A DNA stretch of 64,000 bases from Halopseudomonas sp002296055 (GTDB lineage: Bacteria > Pseudomonadota > Gammaproteobacteria > Pseudomonadales > Pseudomonadaceae): assembly GCF_050876985.1 (NCBI RefSeq), contig NZ_JBPAPP010000002.1, one strand, 5' to 3'. Both the position numbers and the translations under genes were made by a program. The notes below the pieces were generated by a model that made no database searches, was not told the origin of the DNA, and was given only the letters and a program-made list of their open reading frames with translations. Every line of letters begins with the position of its first letter. Position 1 is the first letter of the stretch. Shown one piece after another: positions 8,563 through 16,661 of this stretch.

Positions 8563-9588
8563 ATGATACATGCTTCTGCGGTGCGTGTTGAGTCTGCCAG
8601 CTGGCAAAATCTGCTCGCCTCCAGCATCACCGACCCACGCGTCCTGCTCCAGCGCCTGCAGCTTGACCCTGCGCTACTCGAGGGTAGCCTGGCTGCCGCC
8701 CGCGACTTTGCCCTGCGCGTACCTGAGCCATACCTCTCGCGCATGCGCCCCGGCGACGAGAACGACCCGCTGTTGCGCCAGGTGCTCCCCCTTGGCATCG
8801 AACTGGACGAACAACCGGGCTACGTTACCGACCCGCTAGGCGAACAACACAGCAACGCTCGCCCCGGGATTATCCATAAATATCACGGCCGCCTGCTGCT
8901 GGTGGTCACGGCCGGCTGCGCCGTCAATTGCCGCTACTGCTTTCGCCGCCACTTCCCCTATCAGGACAACAGCCTCAGCACCGCCGAATGGGATGCCGCA
9001 CTGGACTACATTCGCCAGGACGACAGCATCAGCGAAGTCATTTACAGCGGCGGCGACCCTCTCGCCGCCAACGACCGCCGGCTGGCCTGGCTGACCCGAG
9101 AAATTGCCGCCATACCCCACGTGCGCCGGCTTCGTGTCCACACTCGACTGCCCATCGTGATCCCACAGCGCATCACCCCCGAGCTGATCGATGCGCTGTG
9201 CGGCACACGCTTACCGGTGACCATGGTCTGGCACTGCAACCATGCCGCCGAACTGGACGAACTGACCCGCGATGCCGCCAGCCGTCTGCGTCAGGCCGGC
9301 GTCACCCTGCTCAATCAAGCGGTGCTATTGCAGGGCGTCAACGACACTCTGACGGCACAGATAGCCCTGAGCGAAGCACTAGGCGACAGTGGCGTATTGC
9401 CCTATTATCTGCATTTGCTCGACCGCGTCCGCGGCGCCAGCCACTTTCTGGTGACCGATCAGCAAGCCCAGGAACTCGTCGGCCGGATGCTGACGAGGCT
9501 GCCTGGTTACCTGGTACCCAGACTGGTACGCGAAACCGCCGGTGAGCCCGCCAAGGTACCGATCAGCGTTACCTTGGTGCACGAGTAA
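8563..9588 (+). CDS. epmB: Lysine 2,3-aminomutase EpmB (YjeK)
   Basis: A radical SAM, PLP-dependent enzyme that converts (S)-alpha-lysine to (R)-beta-lysine for EF-P modification. The 341 residues contain the cluster motif GCAVNCRYCF (Cys119, Cys123, Cys126), binding a 4Fe-4S cluster. A conserved lysine near the C-terminus (AGEPAKVPIS) is the likely PLP ligand. The start MIHASAVRVESASWQ at 8563 aligns with other EpmB N-termini; an ATG six codons upstream (8545) is the alternative. Divergent from efp, so the whole modification system sits in 2.7 kb. Confidence 0.94.
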   Translation: MIHASAVRVESASWQNLLASSITDPRVLLQRLQLDPALLEGSLAAARDFALRVPEPYLSRMRPGDENDPLLRQVLPLGIELDEQPGYVTDPLGEQHSNARPGIIHKYHGRLLLVVTAGCAVNCRYCFRRHFPYQDNSLSTAEWDAALDYIRQDDSISEVIYSGGDPLAANDRRLAWLTREIAAIPHVRRLRVHTRLPIVIPQRITPELIDALCGTRLPVTMVWHCNHAAELDELTRDAASRLRQAGVTLLNQAVLLQGVNDTLTAQIALSEALGDSGVLPYYLHLLDRVRGASHFLVTDQQAQELVGRMLTRLPGYLVPRLVRETAGEPAKVPISVTLVHE

Positions 9589-9775
9589 TGAAAGACACCA
9601 TAGGATTCGGCAGTAACGCATGGCAGATTACGACTCGGCTTCTGCACTTAGCCAGTTGAGAACTAAGCTGCTACAGTGTTTTCACAGAAGACATGACCCT
9701 TCAAGCGCCACGGATGAGCAGCGCAACGTCGCTGCCGGGGCTCGGCCGCAAACGCACGTACTGGATACGACTGTT

Positions 9776-11563
9776 ATGGATAGCACCACGCAAAAAATGC
9801 ACTTGCGCATACCTCAGCAAACGCTCAGCAACCTGAGCTTCGCCGAGGGTTCGGAGAAGGGGATCACCCAGTGGCTGGCCAACCTACCTAAGGCCAACAT
9901 TGGCGAAACCGCCCGCCAGCTTTATCAGGGACTGATCGAGCTGAACCAGTACGACGTTGCTCCCGACCGCCGCCTGGCCATGCTCGAACGCATCCGCCCG
10001 GAAGTGCACTACGTCTGCTCCGCACTGTCCAAGTACTACCTCGGCCAGTCCATCGTGCTGGAAGACAAGCCGCGCAAGGTTGCCAACCTGTCCCAGTCCC
10101 TGCAAAACCACTTGGCCAATGGCTACAAGATCGTGGTGGCGCAAGAGCGCAGCATCAAATCACGCGACCATGCCAACCTGATGACGCTGGCGCTGCAACG
10201 CTCCATTCGCGGCCTGTGCGGCCCGCTTCTGCGCGCCTTCCAGCTCTACTGCCCGGTTGCCGACGGCATCTGGCTGGAACTGCACCAGCTCTATCAGATG
10301 GCGCGCAAGCGCAAGCTGCACCAGAACCCGGTAAACGACAGCGAAAGCGCCAACAAACAGCCCCTGAGCATCGAACAATGCTACCTGGTTGCCCTGCTGA
10401 TGGGCTCTGCGCGCCCCAATCAAATGCGTCAGAGCGCCATGGGTCGCCTGTTTGCGACTCTCGAGGACTGGAGCAAACACGCCCGTCTGGTTGACCCGGA
10501 TGACGGCAAGGCGCTGTTTATTATCAACCCCGACATGGACTGCCCGCCGCGCTACAAATCACTGATTCGCGGCGAGAGCCTGGATAACAGCCTCGGCCTG
10601 GATACCCGTCACCTGGTCAGCGACATCAAGAACTTCATGCTCGAAGGGAACGACTACCAAGGCGATCTGAAGATCCCCGGCACACTGGGCATAGAACTGC
10701 TACAGCACCTCAGTCAGTCCTGGGGCGATCTGGCCGAGCGCACCTTCAACCGCATCCCTAGCCAGGGGCAACTGCGGGTCAGCATTGGCATGAGCGCCAC
10801 CCACTACCGCATTGCCGGCAAAGCCTTCGCACGCATCATCGACGCCACCGACGAAGAGCTCAACCCGTTTTCAGATGTTGCCCAACGCGCCAAACAAGGC
10901 GGCTGGACCGGCGCCTTTGATGGCGCACAGTCGGTTGAGTGGAGCGGCGGCAACATCGAACAGATCAATTACGGTAGCCAGGGCGAGGATAGCGACGAGG
11001 AAGGTGATGACGCCTACCCCATCCACAGCCTGCCCATTGTCAATCACAGCCCCGGTGGCTTCTGCCTGACGTGGCCCAAAGACGTACCCAAACAGCTACA
11101 GGCGGGCGAACTGCTCGGCGTCCAGGAAGCCAACGAGCAAGACTGGAGCCTGGCCGTGGTGCGCTGGATTCGACAAGTGCGCGGTGGCGGCACACAGATG
11201 GGTATCGAGCTGATTGCGCCGCATTGCACGCCTTGCGCCGCGAAGCTGATTCGAAAAACCGGTGAGCCAAGCCAATACCTGCGCGCCCTGCTGCTGCCTG
11301 AGGTAACCGCAATTGACCGGCCGGCAACTATCATCACCCCACGCCTGCCATTCCAGGTCAACAGCAAGATCAGCATTCTGCAGGGGGGCTCGGCTGAACG
11401 TGCGCATCTCACCAGCCGGGTCACTGCAACTGGCAGCTTCAGCCAGTTTGAGTACCACCTGATTGAGCAGCCCAGGGAAGAGAAGAATCAATCTGAGACA
11501 GACGGCGCATCTTTGACAGTCAGCGCCGAGGATGACTTTGACTCACTCTGGAAGTCTCTGTAG
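9776..11563 (+). CDS. PilZ-like domain protein, PA4958-type
   Basis: A 595-residue cytoplasmic protein of unknown exact function. Most of it is helical with no motif I recognise. A C-terminal segment from about residue 415 (NHSPGGFCLTWP, with NxSxxG at 423-428, then VVRWIRQVRGGGTQMGIELI) resembles the second half of a PilZ c-di-GMP receptor. I do not see a clear RxxxR arm at the usual distance, so ligand binding is uncertain. The start is ambiguous: ATG 9776 was preferred over 9620 because the first 52 codons of the longer form look non-coding. It lies 62 bp upstream of fimX. Confidence 0.7.
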   Translation: MDSTTQKMHLRIPQQTLSNLSFAEGSEKGITQWLANLPKANIGETARQLYQGLIELNQYDVAPDRRLAMLERIRPEVHYVCSALSKYYLGQSIVLEDKPRKVANLSQSLQNHLANGYKIVVAQERSIKSRDHANLMTLALQRSIRGLCGPLLRAFQLYCPVADGIWLELHQLYQMARKRKLHQNPVNDSESANKQPLSIEQCYLVALLMGSARPNQMRQSAMGRLFATLEDWSKHARLVDPDDGKALFIINPDMDCPPRYKSLIRGESLDNSLGLDTRHLVSDIKNFMLEGNDYQGDLKIPGTLGIELLQHLSQSWGDLAERTFNRIPSQGQLRVSIGMSATHYRIAGKAFARIIDATDEELNPFSDVAQRAKQGGWTGAFDGAQSVEWSGGNIEQINYGSQGEDSDEEGDDAYPIHSLPIVNHSPGGFCLTWPKDVPKQLQAGELLGVQEANEQDWSLAVVRWIRQVRGGGTQMGIELIAPHCTPCAAKLIRKTGEPSQYLRALLLPEVTAIDRPATIITPRLPFQVNSKISILQGGSAERAHLTSRVTATGSFSQFEYHLIEQPREEKNQSETDGASLTVSAEDDFDSLWKSL

Positions 11564-11625
11564 ATTCAGTGCTCTGACACAGCACAAGGCTGCGCGCCCG
11601 CGCAGCCGGACTCGCCCGGAATATC

Positions 11626-13695
11626 ATGGCCAACGAAAAACAAGCCATAAGGCTACTGATCCTCGACGACTCGCAAAACAACGCTGAGCGTCTGGTCAGC
11701 CTGCTACGCAACGCAGGTCACGCCACCCGCGCCCACCGCATCACGTCGGTCGAAGACCTGCAGGAGTGTCTGCAGCAAAATTGGGATATCTGTCTCGCCC
11801 AACCAGAAACCAGTTTCATGACCGCTGAGGACGCTGCGCTGTTAATCAAGCGCCAGTCCAGAGATATCCCCTTCATTCTGCTTAAACCTCAGGCTGACAT
11901 GGAGATGCGCGTCGAAGCACTACGCAGCGGCATGGCCGACGCCCTGCCCCAGGACGCCGACAACCTGCTTACCCTGGTGGTCGGGCGCGAGCTGATCAAC
12001 CTCGATGCACGCCGCCAAAGACGCCTCGCCGAGCAGAACCTGCGTGAGACCGAAAAGCGCTGCCAGCTGCTGCTGGACAGTTCGGTAGATGCTATCGCTT
12101 ATGTACATGACGGCATGCACATCTATGCCAACCGTGCCTACAGCGAACTGTTCGGCTACGAAGACGCCGACGACCTGGCAGCCGAACCAATGGTAGGCCT
12201 GATTGACAGTGCTGATCAGGCAAACTTCAAGGACTTCCTGCGCCACTACGACAGCCAGGGCGGCCAGAACGAAATGCGCTGCAAAGCGGTGGACAGCAGC
12301 GGCAAGGGCTTCCCGGTCCGCCTGAGCTTCTCCCCGGCCAGCTACGACGGCGAACCCTGCACGCAGGTGGTCATACGCGCCGAAACGGCAAGCGCCGAGT
12401 TTGAAGAAAAGCTCAAGGTCATGGCCAGCCGAGACCTGGTCACCGGCATGTTCAACCGCAACTACTTTCTGGAGCAACTGGACAACGTGCGTGATCAGGC
12501 GGTGCGCCAGGGCCTGTTCAGTACGCTGGTTTACATCAGCATCGACGGTTTCAGCAGCCTGCAAGCCGACATCGGTATCGGCGCTGCGGATCTGCTGCTG
12601 ACCGACCTCGCACAACTGCTACGGGGCCATTTCAGCGAAGATACACTGATGGCCCGGTTTGCCGATGATGCCTGCAGCATCCTGGTCGAAGGCAAGGAAC
12701 CTGCCGCCGCACTCCCCCAGCTGGAAGAATTGCGCGTGAAGCTGGAGTCGCACCTGTTCGAGACCAACGGACGCACGGTGCGCATCACCGTCAGCATGGG
12801 CGTAGCCGCGATCAGCGAGACCAATGCCAACCCAAGCGAAGCGGTCGACCGAGCCCACCGCCTGGCCGACCAGCTAAGCACCGCCGGCGGCAACGCCATC
12901 AAGGTTTTCGACCCGTTGGAAGAGCTGGCCATGCAGGCCAACCGCGGCGACCTGATCGCGCTGATTCGCCATACGCTGGAAACCAACGCCTTCCGCATGC
13001 TGTTTCAGCCGATTATCAGCCTGCGCGGCGATGACACTGAAAATTACGAAACCTTCCTGCGCCTGCTCAACGGCGAAGGCGAAGAAGTGCCCAGCACCGA
13101 ATTTCTGCCGGCAGCCATGGAGGCAGGGCTGGCCCTGGATATTGACCGCTGGCTGATCAGTCAGGCAGTAAAACTGCTGAGCAACCATCGCAGCAAAGGT
13201 GCGGAAACCCATCTGCTGCTAAACCTGAGCGCCGCAAGCCTGCAGTCGCCGGACATGGTGCAGTGGATTGCCAACACGTTGCGCGACGCCAGACTGCCCA
13301 GCGACGCCATCATCTTCCAGTTCAACGACGCAGACATCAATACCTACCTCAAGCAAGCCAAGGTGCACACCGATGCCCTGCGCCAGATGCATTGCCGCGT
13401 GTCGATCAGCCATTTCGGTGGAGCACTAAACCCCTACGCCTCGCTGAAGCACGTGCAGGCCGACTTCATCAAGATTGATGGCTCTTTCACTCGGGATCTG
13501 TCCAGCAGCACAGCTGTGGACACGCTGAAGGAAATGGTCAGCAGCCTGCACAACCAGGGCAAGCTGACCATCGTGCCTTATGTGGATAGCGCCACCATGA
13601 TGCCGACTCTATGGCAGGCTGGCGTCAACTATATCCAGGGCTCTTACCTACAGGCCCCAAGCGACGCCATGAACTACGACTTCAGCGCTGAATAA
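11626..13695 (+). CDS. fimX: FimX-type c-di-GMP effector (REC-PAS-GGDEF-EAL, degenerate)
   Basis: Polar regulator of type IV pilus assembly and twitching. Domains in the 689 residues are: receiver-like (about 8-125) without a usable phospho-Asp; PAS (about 140-255); GGDEF (about 265-425), whose signature is ADDAC at 346-350; and EAL (about 440-685), whose signature is ETF at 475-477. Both catalytic motifs are lost, as in P. aeruginosa FimX, so the EAL domain probably binds c-di-GMP without hydrolysing it. The synteny with serB supports orthology to PA4959. Confidence 0.9.
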   Translation: MANEKQAIRLLILDDSQNNAERLVSLLRNAGHATRAHRITSVEDLQECLQQNWDICLAQPETSFMTAEDAALLIKRQSRDIPFILLKPQADMEMRVEALRSGMADALPQDADNLLTLVVGRELINLDARRQRRLAEQNLRETEKRCQLLLDSSVDAIAYVHDGMHIYANRAYSELFGYEDADDLAAEPMVGLIDSADQANFKDFLRHYDSQGGQNEMRCKAVDSSGKGFPVRLSFSPASYDGEPCTQVVIRAETASAEFEEKLKVMASRDLVTGMFNRNYFLEQLDNVRDQAVRQGLFSTLVYISIDGFSSLQADIGIGAADLLLTDLAQLLRGHFSEDTLMARFADDACSILVEGKEPAAALPQLEELRVKLESHLFETNGRTVRITVSMGVAAISETNANPSEAVDRAHRLADQLSTAGGNAIKVFDPLEELAMQANRGDLIALIRHTLETNAFRMLFQPIISLRGDDTENYETFLRLLNGEGEEVPSTEFLPAAMEAGLALDIDRWLISQAVKLLSNHRSKGAETHLLLNLSAASLQSPDMVQWIANTLRDARLPSDAIIFQFNDADINTYLKQAKVHTDALRQMHCRVSISHFGGALNPYASLKHVQADFIKIDGSFTRDLSSSTAVDTLKEMVSSLHNQGKLTIVPYVDSATMMPTLWQAGVNYIQGSYLQAPSDAMNYDFSAE

Positions 13696-13704
13696 TCAGC
13701 GCTG
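13683..13704. terminator. Hairpin overlapping the fimX stop, between convergent fimX and serB
   Basis: A perfect inverted repeat CAGCGCTGA-ATAA-TCAGCGCTG with a four-base loop. The fimX stop codon TAA lies inside the loop. Only TTCT follows on the plus strand, so it is a weak intrinsic terminator at best, but being symmetrical it could serve both converging genes. Confidence 0.5.
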
Positions 13705-13721
13705 TTCTGGGGAAAAGCTGG

Positions 13722-14942
13722 TCAAGCGCCATCGCGGTCGCGGAAGCCCAGCAGATACAGAATGCCATCCAGACCCAGGGTCGAAATGGCCTGTTTGGCA
13801 GACTGTTTGACCAGCGGCTTGGCGCGAAACGCCACACCCAGCCCGGCAATCGACAGCATCGGCAGATCGTTGGCGCCGTCGCCAACGGCAATGGTCTGCT
13901 CCAGGCTGATCCCCTCCTGCTGGGCCAGTTGACGCAGCAGCTCTGCCTTGCGCTGACCGTCTACAATCGGCTCTTGCACCTCGCCGGTCACCAGGCCGTT
14001 CTCAACCGGCAAGGCGTTGGCGTAGACGTAGTCGATACCCAGGCGCTGCTGCAGGCGCTCAGCAAAGTAATTGAAGCCACCTGACAGAATCGCCGTCTTG
14101 TAGCCAAGACGTCTTAGCTGGGCAATCAGGGTTTCGGCGCCTTCGGTCAGGCGCAGCGATTCGGCAATACTGTCGAGAGTGGACACGGGCAGTCCCTTGA
14201 GCAGCGCCATGCGCTCACGGAAGCTGGCACGGAAGTCCAGCTCACCACGCATTGCCCGTTCGGTGATTTCCGCCACTGCCTCACCCACGCCCGCCGCCTT
14301 GGCCAGCTCGTCGATCACCTCGGCGTCGATCAGCGTCGAGTCCATATCAAACACCACCAGCCGGCGATTGCGACGGAACAGGCTGTCCTGCTGGAAAGCG
14401 ATATCGACGCTCAGCTCCTGGGCGATAGCCAAAAACTCAGCACGCAGCGCGGCTGGATCTGCCGGCTCGCCCCGTACCGAAAACTCAATGCAGCCCTTGC
14501 CCTGATCCTCAGGCAAGCCTTCCGGGATACGACCGGACAGTCGATCGATGTGGTCGATGTTCAGTCCGTAGCGCGCAGTGATTTCACTAACCCTGGCGAT
14601 ATGCTCAGCGGTAATGCGACGGGCCAGCAGGGTAACGATATGCCGCGCCTTGCCCTGCCCTTCCACCCAACGGCTGTACTCCTCGGCACTAACCGGCGTG
14701 AAGCGCACCTGCTGATCCAGCTCGTATCCGCGAAAGAGCACATCCTTGAGCACATCGGAGCTACCCTGCCCGGCCGGCATCTCAACCAGAATCCCGAAAG
14801 ACAGGGTGTCATGAATCACCGCTTGGCCAATATCCAGGATATTGACCTGCGCCTTGGCCAGCAGGCCGGTGATGGCGGCGGTCAGCCCCGGACGATCGGG
14901 ACCGGTGATGTTGATCAGGACAATTTCCTTCAAGGCAGGCAC
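13722..14942 (-). CDS. serB: Phosphoserine phosphatase with ACT domains
   Basis: Last step of L-serine synthesis: hydrolyses O-phospho-L-serine. The 406 residues comprise two N-terminal ACT-like regulatory domains (INITGPDRPGLTAAITGLL and the segment VTLLARRITAEHIA) and a C-terminal HAD phosphatase. The nucleophile motif is DMDSTL (Asp199, Asp201), and the metal-binding motif is VGDGANDLPML. This long form is usual in pseudomonads. Translation appears to begin at GTG (14942). Convergent with fimX, divergent from the AhpA-like gene. Confidence 0.95.
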   Translation of the reverse strand: MPALKEIVLINITGPDRPGLTAAITGLLAKAQVNILDIGQAVIHDTLSFGILVEMPAGQGSSDVLKDVLFRGYELDQQVRFTPVSAEEYSRWVEGQGKARHIVTLLARRITAEHIARVSEITARYGLNIDHIDRLSGRIPEGLPEDQGKGCIEFSVRGEPADPAALRAEFLAIAQELSVDIAFQQDSLFRRNRRLVVFDMDSTLIDAEVIDELAKAAGVGEAVAEITERAMRGELDFRASFRERMALLKGLPVSTLDSIAESLRLTEGAETLIAQLRRLGYKTAILSGGFNYFAERLQQRLGIDYVYANALPVENGLVTGEVQEPIVDGQRKAELLRQLAQQEGISLEQTIAVGDGANDLPMLSIAGLGVAFRAKPLVKQSAKQAISTLGLDGILYLLGFRDRDGA

Positions 14943-15095
14943 TCCGGCAGACAGAACTGGCCGCTATTCTACCTGCATTTGGCAAACAGCTCACAGATCA
15001 GCCTTTTTCCCGTTTTCGTGAATAGCTATACTCGCCCAACGCGCCGCCGCCCAGACACTTCAGGGTGCCGCCTCCGCAACCAGTCGAGTCTTGCC

Positions 15096-16619
15096 TTGAG
15101 CCGCCCAACTACGCCCCCAGATAATCTGTTCCTCCGCTGCTACGCCAATCTGCGACGCCGCTCCCTGACGTTGGCTGGAGCATTGCCGTTGATGGTGGTC
15201 GGCCCCATGCTATTGATGCTGATATTGCTGCTCTGGCTTGGCAAGTTTCAGCTGAATCAGGACATAGCCCAGCAGGCCGACCGCGCAGGCAGCGCGCTAG
15301 CCAGGCAGATTTCCGCCTCGGCTGCTGAGCCTCTGGCAGCTGAGGATCGCCTCAGCCTGAACATGCTGCTGGCTCAATGGGCACAGAATCCGATGATTGC
15401 CCATGTCAGCCTCTACTCCCCCAACAACCGACTTCTGGCCGAAGCGGGCAGCGAGCCTTCGCGCCAGCTACGCGCGCCCGGCCAGGGCCGCTATCCGGCC
15501 GCAGTGCACCTGCAGGATCAACTGGCTGGACAGGTACAGCTGACACTCAGCGCAGCTCCCTTCGTCCAGCCGGCTCAGCAGCTGCTCGAACGGCTGATCT
15601 GGGGTCTGCTGCTGATTGGCGGCCTGGGTGGGTTGCTGGCGTGGCATCGCGGACGCGAACTGTCACGCCAACTGAGTGCGCTGGCCGAGTGGGACAATTC
15701 CCCCAACTACCCGGCCCCCGGCTATCGTCGTCGCGATGAGCTCGGTGAGCTTTCACGCGCTATGCTGGCGCACCGCGGCCTTCTGCCCGAGCCCGAGCCG
15801 GCTCCAGCGCCGTTACCGGAACCCGCGTACATCCACGCCACAGACATCGCCGCCGTAGCAGACCCGAGCCCGGACACTGCAGGCAGCGACGAAACGCCGG
15901 CAGAAACAGCCGATGCGGCGCCAGCCGACCCCATCGACACCGAGAGCGACACCACAGAAACAGAGCAAGACCAGCAAGAAGAAGTCGCACCCTCGGACAC
16001 ACTCACAGACGCGGCAGCAGATGAAGAGCCTGCGCCCAGTCTCGCCCGCCAGGCCATGCTTGCGGTTCGCCTTGGCAACCAGGAAGCCCTGCGCCGTCTC
16101 CCGCGCGAGCGTTTGATGACGCTGCTGGAGCGTTATCGCCAACAGGTTCAGCGTGCCTGCCAACTGTACGGCGGCGAGCAGCACACGCTGTTCGACGGCA
16201 CCAGCGTGTTGCTATTCAGAGACAACCCGGAAGCCGGTGGCGCGGAGCTCAAGCACAGCCTGTGCTGCGGTGAGCTGCTGCGCGTGCTGGGACATGACCT
16301 GCAGATAGAGATTGCCGATACCGGCACCGCGTTGCACCTGCAACTGGCGCTCGGTCACGCGGCCGGCCTGGCTGGACTGGATGAGAAGGCCTTGGGTGAA
16401 CACCCGGCCTGTCAGCAGGTACTGGAGCAGCTGCAACACAGCCGAAACCTGTTGCTGGTCGACGCGGAACTGGCAGCAAGCGACCCACTCAGTCAGTGCG
16501 CCTCGACTCGGCGCCTTGCCAGCCAACCCGGCACCTTCTGTATCGAGCGCCTGCTGGAGCCGTATCAGTCGCTGCTCGAGCGCCAACTTAGCTCACTGTA
16601 CAACCAGCGTCAGGCCTGA
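15096..16619 (+). CDS. Two-TM AhpA/SMP_2-like membrane protein
   Basis: An inner-membrane protein of about 507 residues. Segment LTLAGALPLMVVGPMLLMLI is the first helix. A periplasmic domain of roughly 110 residues and a second helix (LIWGLLLIGGLGGLLAW) follow. Next come a HAMP-like stretch, a long Pro/Glu/Asp/Thr-rich linker, and a cytoplasmic domain that loosely resembles a degenerate class III nucleotide cyclase. Being divergent from serB is how E. coli ytjB (SMP_2 family) is placed. The start is unsure: TTG 15096 or GTG 15018, neither with a good ribosome site. Confidence 0.65.
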   Translation: MSRPTTPPDNLFLRCYANLRRRSLTLAGALPLMVVGPMLLMLILLLWLGKFQLNQDIAQQADRAGSALARQISASAAEPLAAEDRLSLNMLLAQWAQNPMIAHVSLYSPNNRLLAEAGSEPSRQLRAPGQGRYPAAVHLQDQLAGQVQLTLSAAPFVQPAQQLLERLIWGLLLIGGLGGLLAWHRGRELSRQLSALAEWDNSPNYPAPGYRRRDELGELSRAMLAHRGLLPEPEPAPAPLPEPAYIHATDIAAVADPSPDTAGSDETPAETADAAPADPIDTESDTTETEQDQQEEVAPSDTLTDAAADEEPAPSLARQAMLAVRLGNQEALRRLPRERLMTLLERYRQQVQRACQLYGGEQHTLFDGTSVLLFRDNPEAGGAELKHSLCCGELLRVLGHDLQIEIADTGTALHLQLALGHAAGLAGLDEKALGEHPACQQVLEQLQHSRNLLLVDAELAASDPLSQCASTRRLASQPGTFCIERLLEPYQSLLERQLSSLYNQRQA

Positions 16620-16661
16620 GCCTGCGCTGGCTGTACAGCACATACCGGTCAGGCGTTGCCG

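Noticed and set aside
9620..9775. Longer N-terminus for the PilZ-like gene
   Set aside because: The extra 52 residues are of irregular composition and the ATG at 9620 has no ribosome site; kept only as an alternative start.
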